From Eubacterium sp. OM08-24 (GTDB lineage Bacteria; Bacillota; Clostridia; Oscillospirales; Acutalibacteraceae), in contig NZ_QSTA01000002.1 in assembly GCF_003438075.1 (NCBI RefSeq), positions 1-64,000 of the forward strand: DNA of 64,000 nt, read 5' to 3'. The notes beneath the pieces are model-generated. The model was not told the origin of the DNA and did not search any database. It saw only the letters and a program-made list of their open reading frames with translations. Positions 23,631-31,880 of the stretch are shown piece after piece; position 1 is the first letter of the stretch, and each line of letters opens with the position of its first letter. The translations under genes were made by a program, and so were the position numbers.

Positions 23631-26600
23631 AAAAAATCTTCACTCCTTATCATATCAATATTTGCGGTTATTGGTTTTCCGTCTTGGTCAATCAATCCCG
23701 GAATCTCTACAATTTTTCCGTCACAACTTATAGTAGGTTTCGTATTGCTGTTTCCTACAAGGTTGATTATATATGCCCTTTTGCCTTTAATAGTATCAAG
23801 TTTTTGCCGTATTCTTTCAGTAGTGCTTTCTCTGTCCTGTAGGTATGTAGGTTTCCAGTTTTTGAAGTCGACATAAATACCGTCATTAAGTTCAAAATCA
23901 AAGAACTCAAATCTATCAGGGTCATTAATTGGCTTTAATTTCATTCCCCGTTCTCTGCTTAGTATAAACTCGCCGCAGACTTCTCCTAATGCACCTTTAT
24001 AGATGTTGTGGAAAAGCACCGGGCTCATCATATACATATTTTTTTCAAAAGTTGTTGCATAACCTAATTTAATGAAGTGTTCTCTCATACCGCTATATTT
24101 CATCGCGTATGGAAGATAAGAGTTTTTCTCTCCTGCCTCATAAATAATAGTTTCGTTTGTTATACCCTTCATTTTTGCTCTGCCACTGTTTTGAAAGTCA
24201 ATTTTACTTGTACCAAAATCAATAATTACATCATCAAAATCATAGTACTGAGAGTAAAGGTATTTGTTGATTTTTTTACCGGCAGTAATATAAAGCATTT
24301 TCAAATTATAGTCAGCATTATATTGGCTTTGATTTGCAGTAGGAAAAGTCAACACCAGCTCTCTTAATTCATGCCATATTTGCATACTCCTTTCGTTCCA
24401 TTTTCTGTAAAGCAAGCCTTTAATAGTCCACATTCCGGTTGAAGATATTTTTTCTGCAGTATTAAGGATGCGCTGCCGTTCATCCGAATAATCACTTCCA
24501 AGAGTTTCTCTCAAAACAGCAATAGCCTCCAGCTCAGGCGACATTATTCTTTTCCGTAGTTCACCGCTATATATCTTTTCAAGCAGCTTGTCCTCAATGT
24601 AAATATTAATGTTTCTGTTTTTCACAAATGTGCGGCACATTCTGCCTACTGCCTGAATGACTTCTCTTGTTGCCTGCATACGGATACTTTTAATTTTATA
24701 TAGTTCATTATTTTCATAGGCATGCCCTGTAGAGTAGGAATTAAAGGCTGTTCTAATAAGACTATTAAGTTGTGAACGCTTGATTTCTCCGTTTTCATAC
24801 AGACTTTCTATTTGTACCAACATACTTATCAGCTGGTTAACTGTAATTTTTTCATCTGTATAAATATTGGTAGTAAGATTTGTAATATTTCCAAGATACA
24901 GAGCATCAATATCCTTTGTAAAGTGGCGTTTATCCTTTGGATTTTTACATTCGGCAAGTTCAATATAGTTTGTTTTGTCTGTAACTGCATATTGCAGATT
25001 TTGCCCTGCGCCGATTGTACTGTAAGAAGAAATTATAAGAATTTTTTCTCCTTGCTCCAATTTATTAATCAGAACTTTTTTATCCTCTTCAAAATTTTTG
25101 CTTTTAAGCACAAACAGTGTATCTGTTGCGTTATAGTTTAGTCCGCAAAATAAAATTGCCTTTTTCATTAATCCTAAAAGCAGATTATAGTTCATAGATG
25201 CTTTGTTTTCCTCAGGAAGAGCCATTCCAAGGTAAAGCATGGATTTTAGTGTTGTATTTTTAAGGAAGGATACCATAGCATACAGAATATTGCAGTACCT
25301 GATTCGGTAATATATTTCTTCGCACTCATTGTCAATAATATTACCGCATACCATTGCAAAATCATTGTTTCCAAATAATTCTCTGCAAATATCTTCACTT
25401 CTGCTTTCACTGTACTCAGTACTGATAACTTCGGTACTAAGACTAATTCCTTTGTCCTTGTATGGTTCATAAAGCCTGAACATCTGTTTTTTAACTCTGT
25501 CTTTCATATCTTCAGGTGTAGAATGAAAGTCGTTCTCCAGATAGTTTCTGAGATAATCAAGATTGTAGTTGCCGACAACAGTAGGTATTTCAGCGGTAGC
25601 TGAAAGTCCGATGACAGCATTGTGCTTTGAAATATATCCTATAATTTTTTCAGGTGTATCATATAGTTTTATAAAACGGAGATTTGTAAAGTCAAAGTGT
25701 GAGTCACTATCTTCAAATTCAAAGATTTCAATTCCTTTTTGGTAGAAAGAATCGTCTGGAATATTGTGTTTTTCTTTCTGACTTATTTTCTGCTCACATA
25801 ATTCACCAAGCAGGAGTTTGCTTTGGTTACTGCTAAGCTCAAGCTTTTTCATAATAGTAGATATAGCATTTTCAATAGTCATAGCATCAGCAATAAACGG
25901 TCTTTCCTTGTTGATGATGTTCATATATTCATTAGCCCAGTGAAAAAGAAATCTTCTGAAGTGAAGTAAAAATCTGTTAATATCTCTTAAAAAGCTATAA
26001 ATTACAATATCGTCTTTTTTGCGGTTTTCAAAGAATGTTTTTTTATCCTCAAAGAAAACCTTAACAATGTTTTCCTCCTTATCCTTTGTTGCACGAATAT
26101 ACTTTGCATTTCCATTTAGTATAGAGTGGTAGGTAGCATCCTTGAACAGGAAATTTTGTTTTCTGTCAATATGATTTTCGTTTACCTTTATACTCAGATT
26201 AGTGTGATATTTATTGGCAATTTCATCCGCCTCTTTTTTCAACTTTGCAAAGGTAATTATTTTACCTTTACTATAGTCAATTGAGTCAATAGCCTTTTTA
26301 AGATTGTTTGAAAAATAATCCGTGTTAAAAGTTCTTAATATCTGTCTGAAAACAGAAATATAATCTTCTCGAACTGAAACAGCTCTTTCAATCAGCTCAT
26401 TTTCAATAGTGGATTTTGTCGCATCAAATTCATCAACAATAATGATTGAATCGGTAAATAAAGGAGATTTTATAAATTCATAACTAGGTTCTACTATAAC
26501 AGAATTTCGCTTCATAAATTTGCTGATACTCATAAGAATAATCTTTCTTTCATCAGTAAATACTGCAGGATAAAGTGCACCTATCCACTTGTAATTTGCA

Positions 26601-27112
26601 TCATTCTTTATTGCTTTTAGCTTGTCTTTTTTATTTGAAAACCTCTTTTTCAGTGTATCGGAAACAAAGTGCCTGAAATTTCTTTCTGCCCTGTTAACAT
26701 TATCAACTAACATCTGTTGATATTGAGTATCGTTTATATTGCTGTTTTTTATTTTTGTGTAATTTCTTATTGTTTTTTCAAGTTCATAATATTCAGCGGA
26801 TATAAATTCTTCAGGAATATCAAGAACAGGGATTTTATCTACAACTTCAGCAAAATTTGAACGTATTCGCAGTACCTCTTTATTGTATAATTTTTCATCA
26901 TTATATGCTCTTTTTAAATCTTCTTCTGGAAGATTTTTGTTGAGGGTTGTAAGGTATATTATTTTTCTTGTGTTATTAGGATTTGCGGCATATTCTCGCA
27001 TACAATTTGTGATTGTGTAAGTTTTTCCGTATCCTGTGGGAAGTTCACAAAGAAAAAGGCCGTTTACATTGTCGTTTAAAACTGAGTCTATGTATTGTTT
27101 CGTAGTTATCAC
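23627..27112 (-). CDS. ddmD: DdmD-like SF2 helicase-nuclease
   Basis: A large (about 1160-1189 residues) superfamily 2 helicase with a C-terminal nuclease. Motif I is LCELPTGYGKTYT, motif II is IIVDEFDATKS, motif III is VIGLSATAEIP and motif VI is IQAVGRMCR. The last 110 residues hold a PD-(D/E)xK-type site (GEFIL, FEFFDFELND, YVDFKNWK). In DdmDE the Argonaute-like partner loads this enzyme onto plasmid DNA for unwinding and degradation. The frame is open to 27196, but the first 28 codons would lie inside the terminator of the preceding gene. A GTG at 27112, or an ACG just after a GAGGTGAT ribosome site, is more plausible. A TATACT -10 lies near 27136. Confidence 0.72.
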   Translation of the reverse strand: MITTKQYIDSVLNDNVNGLFLCELPTGYGKTYTITNCMREYAANPNNTRKIIYLTTLNKNLPEEDLKRAYNDEKLYNKEVLRIRSNFAEVVDKIPVLDIPEEFISAEYYELEKTIRNYTKIKNSNINDTQYQQMLVDNVNRAERNFRHFVSDTLKKRFSNKKDKLKAIKNDANYKWIGALYPAVFTDERKIILMSISKFMKRNSVIVEPSYEFIKSPLFTDSIIIVDEFDATKSTIENELIERAVSVREDYISVFRQILRTFNTDYFSNNLKKAIDSIDYSKGKIITFAKLKKEADEIANKYHTNLSIKVNENHIDRKQNFLFKDATYHSILNGNAKYIRATKDKEENIVKVFFEDKKTFFENRKKDDIVIYSFLRDINRFLLHFRRFLFHWANEYMNIINKERPFIADAMTIENAISTIMKKLELSSNQSKLLLGELCEQKISQKEKHNIPDDSFYQKGIEIFEFEDSDSHFDFTNLRFIKLYDTPEKIIGYISKHNAVIGLSATAEIPTVVGNYNLDYLRNYLENDFHSTPEDMKDRVKKQMFRLYEPYKDKGISLSTEVISTEYSESRSEDICRELFGNNDFAMVCGNIIDNECEEIYYRIRYCNILYAMVSFLKNTTLKSMLYLGMALPEENKASMNYNLLLGLMKKAILFCGLNYNATDTLFVLKSKNFEEDKKVLINKLEQGEKILIISSYSTIGAGQNLQYAVTDKTNYIELAECKNPKDKRHFTKDIDALYLGNITNLTTNIYTDEKITVNQLISMLVQIESLYENGEIKRSQLNSLIRTAFNSYSTGHAYENNELYKIKSIRMQATREVIQAVGRMCRTFVKNRNINIYIEDKLLEKIYSGELRKRIMSPELEAIAVLRETLGSDYSDERQRILNTAEKISSTGMWTIKGLLYRKWNERSMQIWHELRELVLTFPTANQSQYNADYNLKMLYITAGKKINKYLYSQYYDFDDVIIDFGTSKIDFQNSGRAKMKGITNETIIYEAGEKNSYLPYAMKYSGMREHFIKLGYATTFEKNMYMMSPVLFHNIYKGALGEVCGEFILSRERGMKLKPINDPDRFEFFDFELNDGIYVDFKNWKPTYLQDRESTTERIRQKLDTIKGKRAYIINLVGNSNTKPTISCDGKIVEIPGLIDQDGKPITANIDMIRSEDFL

Positions 27113-27148
27113 CTCGTTAAGATTTGTCACTATATAGTATAACATAAT

Positions 27149-27190
27149 AAAAAGGATAAATAAGGGCATATAGTACCCCCTATTTATCCT
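27149..27190 (-). terminator. Terminator of the WYL gene, containing its stop codon
   Basis: AGGATAAATA-GGG and its complement form a 13-bp hairpin (27153-27190), followed on the minus strand by TTTTT. The WYL stop codon lies in the first arm. The helicase gene downstream therefore needs its own promoter or read-through, and the hairpin could be an attenuator between regulator and effectors. Confidence 0.6.
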
Positions 27191-28176
27191 TGACATAAAT
27201 CTATATTCTTTTTTAAAAGTTCGAGCATTTTTGATTTCACATTATCGGGCTGTAAAATCTCTACATTACCAAGACCAATTATCCATCCTAAAAATATATT
27301 AGACGGAACAGCATAAAAGGAAACCTGTAAATATTCTGTTTGCTCGTCATCACAAATTTCAATGTTTGTACCAAATTGGTCAAGAAATGCACCTACCAAG
27401 TATTCGGGTATTTTTACAGTAATACATTCTTCTTTCCCGGAAAACATGCCGATTCTTCGGGATACATATGTATCCGGATTGAATTCTGAAAACTGTTCCT
27501 TTCCTCTTATTTCAAATTCCAACTGTTCAATATGGTAGAGTTTGTCAACTCTGTAAACTCTTTCTTTAAGAATACCATCAGTTTCCTTGGTGTCATATCC
27601 ATAAAGATAATATCTACCGTCTGCCCAAATAAGTGTAAACGGATTTAATGAATATGATTTTCCATTTCTGTTTTTCAGGACCTTATCCTTAGTCCAATGA
27701 CGGTATTCAAAGGAAATCTGTTTTTTATTATTTATTGCGTGCATAATATTATTTATGTTGATTAGTATTCTCTTGTTTTCACTTTTTGCAATATTGATAC
27801 CTAAAATACTCCTGTCTAATACTTCTGCATCATATATGCTGACGGTGCTTCTCAACTTCTTTGATATACTATCCGCAATGCCGTTTGGAATAATATTAGA
27901 GGCATAAATAGAGTCTAACAATAATTTTATTTCGGCGTTTTGTAAAAGACGGTCTCCTATAAAGTAGGTAGCATTTCTACCTCTGCCTGAAATTATTTCT
28001 ACGCCAAAATCTTCACGCAGTAATTTAATATCTCTTTTTACAGAGTCATGTTCACATTCAAATCCTTTGTTGTAGAGCTTTTGTAAAATCTCCTCCATAG
28101 ATAATTGATGATCTTCATCAGTGTATTTTTCCAGTATTCTGTATAGCATTAATATTCTGCTCTTATTTCTGCTCAA
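27184..28176 (-). CDS. HTH-WYL transcription regulator of the DdmDE-like genes
   Basis: A 330-residue regulator. The N-terminal winged HTH (SRILMLYRILEKYTDEDHQL, then SMEEILQKLYNKGF) is followed by a WYL domain (ISFEYRHWTKDK, LNPFTLIWADGRYYLYGYD, RVYRVDKLYHIEQL) and a C-terminal WCX-like domain. The ATG at 28188 is possible, but GGAGG overlaps it and points to the TTG at 28176. It lies upstream of and in the same direction as the helicase-nuclease and probably controls it, as WYL proteins do in many defence islands. It is divergent from the methylase gene at 28393. Confidence 0.85.
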   Translation of the reverse strand: MSRNKSRILMLYRILEKYTDEDHQLSMEEILQKLYNKGFECEHDSVKRDIKLLREDFGVEIISGRGRNATYFIGDRLLQNAEIKLLLDSIYASNIIPNGIADSISKKLRSTVSIYDAEVLDRSILGINIAKSENKRILININNIMHAINNKKQISFEYRHWTKDKVLKNRNGKSYSLNPFTLIWADGRYYLYGYDTKETDGILKERVYRVDKLYHIEQLEFEIRGKEQFSEFNPDTYVSRRIGMFSGKEECITVKIPEYLVGAFLDQFGTNIEICDDEQTEYLQVSFYAVPSNIFLGWIIGLGNVEILQPDNVKSKMLELLKKNIDLCQG

Positions 28177-28392
28177 AGTATCCTCCATAATATTTTGGTA
28201 AGTATATTCTTTATGTTTAGTATATCACCTGAAAATAGTGTGTTCAAGGAAAAAATAACTTTTACAAAAGAAAGTGAGTTTTTTCTTATGGATAAAATAC
28301 ATAGATCTGAATTTTCTTTTTTATATAAAAATAGTATTGCTATTATTCCAGAATTAGAATATAATAAAAACAGTAATATTTGAGGTGATAGA

Positions 28393-29457
28393 ATGCTTGC
28401 TTATATGACTGCTGGTGAAGCCGCAGAAAAATGGAGTATATCCCATAGGAGAGTTATAACTTTGTGTCAGGAAAACAGAATTCCCGATGTAGCTATGCTC
28501 GGAAATATGTGGATAATACCAAAGGACGCTGTAAAGCCTGTTGACGGAAGAACAATAAGATATGACAAGAAAAATCCTGCAAAACCCTTTGTGAAATGGG
28601 CAGGCGGTAAAGGACAGCTGTTGCCTACAATCAGAAAATTCTATCCTGCCGGAATGGGAACAACCATACGCAAATATTGTGAGCCTATGGTCGGAGCAGG
28701 AGCTGTGCTGTTTGATATTCTCAACACATATGAAATGGACGAGGTCTATATATGCGATACGAATGCCGAGCTGATGAACGCTTACATAGCAGTAAAAGAA
28801 AATGTAAATCAGTTAATAGAATTGCTGATGAAGTATGAAAATGAGCACCTTAAAAGAGATGATGAGGGCAGAAAAGAATACTATTATCAGCAGAGAGAGC
28901 GGTTTAACGCAGAAATTCAGAAACCGGATGAAAACAATTCGTTGTTGAGGGCAGCATTGTTTATCTACCTGAACAAGACCTGTTTCAACGGTTTGTATAG
29001 AGTCAACAGAAAAGGCTTGTATAATGTGCCGATGGGAGCTTATAAAAATCCGAAAATCTGCGATATTGATAACCTCAAAAAAACTTCAGAGCTTTTGCAA
29101 TGCGTTACTATTATGACAGCCGATTATACTTGCATTGAAAATGTAGTTGATGAAAACACTTTAGTATATTTCGATCCGCCATACAGACCGCTGACAAAGA
29201 CGTCTGAATTTACGTCATACAATGCTGATGACTTTAATGATGAAGATCAGATTAAATTAGCCGAATTTATTAAATCACTTAAAACAGCGAAGGTAATGGC
29301 AAGTAATTCAGATCCGAAGAATGTAGATGAAAATGACGAATTCTTTGATGGCCTGTATGCCGGGCTTAACATAAATCGAGTGTCGGCAAACAGAGCTATT
29401 AACAGCAAAGGCAAAGGCAGAGGGAAAATAAAAGAGCTTTTGATTACAAATTATTAA
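28393..29457 (+). CDS. dam: HTH-fused DNA adenine methylase (Dam/DpnM type)
   Basis: An N6-adenine methyltransferase of 354 residues that probably protects GATC sites. Residues 1-60 are an extra helix-turn-helix (MTAGEAAEKWSISHRRVITL, then PKDAVKPVDGR). The catalytic domain follows: the SAM motif FVKWAGGKGQLLPTI at about 70, an EPMVGAGAVLFD segment, and the catalytic DPPY in VYFDPPYRPLT. The HTH fusion is common in clostridial Dam proteins and could give autoregulation. GAGGTGAT precedes the ATG. The neighbours are a MutH/Sau3AI-like nuclease and a second methylase. Confidence 0.9.
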   Translation: MLAYMTAGEAAEKWSISHRRVITLCQENRIPDVAMLGNMWIIPKDAVKPVDGRTIRYDKKNPAKPFVKWAGGKGQLLPTIRKFYPAGMGTTIRKYCEPMVGAGAVLFDILNTYEMDEVYICDTNAELMNAYIAVKENVNQLIELLMKYENEHLKRDDEGRKEYYYQQRERFNAEIQKPDENNSLLRAALFIYLNKTCFNGLYRVNRKGLYNVPMGAYKNPKICDIDNLKKTSELLQCVTIMTADYTCIENVVDENTLVYFDPPYRPLTKTSEFTSYNADDFNDEDQIKLAEFIKSLKTAKVMASNSDPKNVDENDEFFDGLYAGLNINRVSANRAINSKGKGRGKIKELLITNY

Positions 29458-29472
29458 AAAAAGGTGGGTGAA

Positions 29473-29625
29473 ATGATGCCATATGGTGAATATGCAGAAT
29501 GTCCAAACTGTGGTAAAATTGCTCACGGAGAAGAAGAAATAGAAGAGCTTTTTGGTTACAGAAATATAGGCGATGAAAAAATCATTCCGCAGTCTTGGTG
29601 CAAAGAATGTAGGAGTGATAGTTAA
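29473..29625 (+). CDS. Small zinc-ribbon protein
   Basis: A 50-residue protein with two Cys pairs (ECPNCGK near the N-terminus and WCKECRSD at the end) spaced as a zinc ribbon, with an acidic middle. It starts 16 bases after the methylase stop with GGTGGG upstream, so it is co-transcribed with it. It could be an accessory subunit of the modification system. There is no specific family assignment. Confidence 0.6.
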   Translation: MMPYGEYAECPNCGKIAHGEEEIEELFGYRNIGDEKIIPQSWCKECRSDS

Positions 29626-29758
29626 ATCCCTAACAAAAGTGCTGATGGTGCAGAAAAATTTTTTATGCACTATCAGATTAATACTTAATACCCTATATAT
29701 GATTATTTGAACTGCGCAATATGTGCAGTTTGTTCCTTTGGAAAGAAGGTCAATAACT

Positions 29759-30415
29759 ATGAAGTTAAAAGAAGCACAGGCAAAAATTAAAACCATTTGC
29801 AATATCCCTTTTGCGGATATTTTTGAAGAGTTAGATTTTCCTATGATTATCAAGAACAAAGGCAAAACCGGTCAATTACTGGAAATGGCTTTAGGAAAGA
29901 AACTTGATAATGCAAACATCGACTTTGAGGACGGAGAACTAAAGAGCAATAAATGTGATGCAACAGGTAGACCTCTTGAGACAGTTTTTATTACGCAAAT
30001 TGCAAGTATTATTGACGAACTAATTGTTGAAAAACCGTTTGAAGAAACACACTTATACGAGAAAATCAACAATATGTTGTATGTACCTGTTTGCAAAGTC
30101 GGAGATCCGCATAACTGGATGTTTCTTGATGCAATTCATATTGATTTGTCAAAACCCGAGTTTTCTTCTCTTTTGAACATTTGGAGAGATGATTATTACT
30201 CTATTTGCAGACAGTTAAAAGAACACATTGAAACATCAAAGGATGGATTTATACATACATCAAACGGTAGGCATATTCAGGTTAGGAGCAAGGACTCTAA
30301 GCCTTATCATCCAATTTATTCAAAAATATACGGACGGAAAGTTTCAAACAAAAACCATGCTTTTTATTTTCAAAAGCAATTTGTTTATGATGTAAGAATT
30401 GCATATGGAGGTTAA
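29759..30415 (+). CDS. MutH/Sau3AI-like type II restriction endonuclease
   Basis: A 218-residue endonuclease. The MutH-type site is clear: GKTGQLLEMALGKKLDN, then DFEDGELKSNK, giving the Glu...Asp...Glu-x-Lys arrangement of the MutH/Sau3AI fold. Sau3AI and MutH cut at GATC, and the Dam-type methylase beside it would protect GATC, so GATC is the likely target. I chose the ATG at 29759 (GAAGG upstream) rather than the frame start at 29723. At 218 residues it resembles single-domain MutH more than full-length Sau3AI. Confidence 0.82.
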   Translation: MKLKEAQAKIKTICNIPFADIFEELDFPMIIKNKGKTGQLLEMALGKKLDNANIDFEDGELKSNKCDATGRPLETVFITQIASIIDELIVEKPFEETHLYEKINNMLYVPVCKVGDPHNWMFLDAIHIDLSKPEFSSLLNIWRDDYYSICRQLKEHIETSKDGFIHTSNGRHIQVRSKDSKPYHPIYSKIYGRKVSNKNHAFYFQKQFVYDVRIAYGG

Positions 30416-30416
30416 C

Positions 30417-30956
30417 ATGGCATTGCATAATATTGAATACAATCTTCAATCTGATAATAGAACTGGCATCAGAATAGAAGTTGCTAAATTATTTACTTTA
30501 GAAGAACCCAGAATTGGTAAAGGTGAAAATTGTTCCAAATATCACTATATCGTAGAGCACTATGGTGAATATTCAATTGTTCTCAAAAGGCCAACAGGTT
30601 TGAACAAGGGTTTTGATTTTACGGTAAATATTAGTGGAATGTATTTTAAAAAGAATAGAAGGTATAGTAACCCTTCTCATAATGATATATTTAAAGTTTT
30701 TAACTATGTAAAAAACAACTATGAGCATGAATACGATATAGTTGCGAAGCAAATTATCAATATTTTTCAAATTAATGAATATAGTTTTAAGGGATTAGAA
30801 AATGTAGTTTTTCCGGATGGAGATGGAATATTAAGACCTATTGCAATTATTTTACTTGCCATTAAGTGGTTATTTATAGAGCAGGATATTACATATTGGA
30901 ATTGGTCAGGAAGAAATATGTTATATAACCATCTTATAGAAATGGGGCTTGTATAG
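30417..30956 (+). CDS. Uncharacterised protein of the GATC restriction-modification cassette
   Basis: A 179-residue soluble protein between the endonuclease and the second methylase. GGAGG precedes the ATG, and its stop overlaps the next start (TAGTG). Sequence features are an aromatic N-terminal part and NVVFPDGDGILRPIAIILLA followed by an aromatic end (TYWNWSGRNMLYNHLIE). No PD-(D/E)xK motif is obvious. It could be a second nuclease subunit or a specificity helper. The function is not known to me. Confidence 0.6.
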   Translation: MALHNIEYNLQSDNRTGIRIEVAKLFTLEEPRIGKGENCSKYHYIVEHYGEYSIVLKRPTGLNKGFDFTVNISGMYFKKNRRYSNPSHNDIFKVFNYVKNNYEHEYDIVAKQIINIFQINEYSFKGLENVVFPDGDGILRPIAIILLAIKWLFIEQDITYWNWSGRNMLYNHLIEMGLV

Positions 30957-31705
30957 TGCCGAATAAAAAGATAACTAAATGGGAACCTGAAGATTTTGAA
31001 TTGGAAATGACAACGCATTGGTCGTTTCCGAAACGTGGAGATTGGGCAACTCACGATGCAAAGTGGAGAGGTAACTGGTCGCCGTACATTCCTCGCAATA
31101 TTCTTCTCCGCTATTCAAAAGAAGGAGATTTAGTGCTTGATCAGTTTGCAGGCGGCGGAACAACGCTTGTTGAAGCAAAGCTACTGAATCGTGATATAAT
31201 CGGAGTGGATATTAACGATGTTGCTTTAGAACGGTGCAGAGAAAAGATTGATTTTGATTACGAACCTGCAACAGGAAAAGTGTATATAAAAAAAGGCGAC
31301 GCACGAAATCTTGAGTTTATCCCTGATGAGAGTATTGACCTGATATGCACTCATCCACCCTACGCTAATATCATCAAATACAGCGACGGTATAGACGGAG
31401 ATTTATCTCAACTCAAAGTCAAGGATTTTCTTGAAGAAATGAAAAAGGTTGCAGCCGAAAGTTATCGGGTACTAAAGAAAGATAAGTTTTGTGCAGTGCT
31501 TATGGGAGATACCCGTCAGAAAGGGCATATGGTTCCGATGTCTTTTGAGGTAATGAAAATCTTTCAGGACGCAGGTTTTAAGCTAAAAGAAATCATCATA
31601 AAAGAACAGCATAATTGCAGGGCAACAGGCTATTGGAAAACAAACAGCGTGAAATATAACTTTTTGCTCATCGCACATGAGTATTTATTTGTGTTTCATA
31701 AGTAA
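30956..31705 (+). CDS. DNA methyltransferase (N4/N6 amino-methylase, DpnA-like)
   Basis: A 249-residue SAM-dependent DNA methylase. SAM-binding motif I is LVLDQFAGGGTTLVEA near residue 60, and the catalytic motif is CTHPPYANIIKY near 135, an (S/T/D)PPY variant with H at the second place. The order, with the catalytic motif after motif I, is that of D12-unlike amino-methylases such as DpnA, the second, single-strand-active methylase of DpnII-type systems. It starts with GTG overlapping the previous stop. It is the last gene of the cassette, with a strong terminator at 31732. Confidence 0.82.
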   Translation: MPNKKITKWEPEDFELEMTTHWSFPKRGDWATHDAKWRGNWSPYIPRNILLRYSKEGDLVLDQFAGGGTTLVEAKLLNRDIIGVDINDVALERCREKIDFDYEPATGKVYIKKGDARNLEFIPDESIDLICTHPPYANIIKYSDGIDGDLSQLKVKDFLEEMKKVAAESYRVLKKDKFCAVLMGDTRQKGHMVPMSFEVMKIFQDAGFKLKEIIIKEQHNCRATGYWKTNSVKYNFLLIAHEYLFVFHK

Positions 31706-31731
31706 AGTGATGACTTAAACTGAATAAAAAA

Positions 31732-31770
31732 TTTAAAGAGGAAATCACAAATCGTGGTTTCCTCTTTAAA
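31732..31770 (+). terminator. Strong terminator ending the restriction-modification cassette
   Basis: A long near-perfect hairpin, TTTAAAGAGGAAA / TTTCCTCTTTAAA, with inner CAC/GTG pairs. It is symmetrical and may work in both directions. The boundary motif follows at 31789. The same hairpin-plus-motif order is found at 42312-42385. Confidence 0.7.
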
Positions 31771-31788
31771 TATGTTAATGGTATATTT

Positions 31789-31816
31789 TCAAAATCTGCG
31801 TTGCTAAACAAAGATT
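31789..31816 (+). repeat. Dispersed boundary motif, copy 5
   Basis: TCAAAATCTGCGTTGCTAAA continuing with CAAAGA, between the restriction-modification cassette and the DruE-like operon. It is two bases shorter than the other copies. Confidence 0.5.
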
Positions 31817-31880
31817 GAAAGGTAATTACATATTTTAACCGGTCAAATACAAGTGATTTTAAATAACTTATGTCCATTCA

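Noticed and set aside
28195..28383. 62-codon frame between the WYL gene and the methylase
   Set aside because: No ribosome site or recognisable product; it fills the divergent promoter region.
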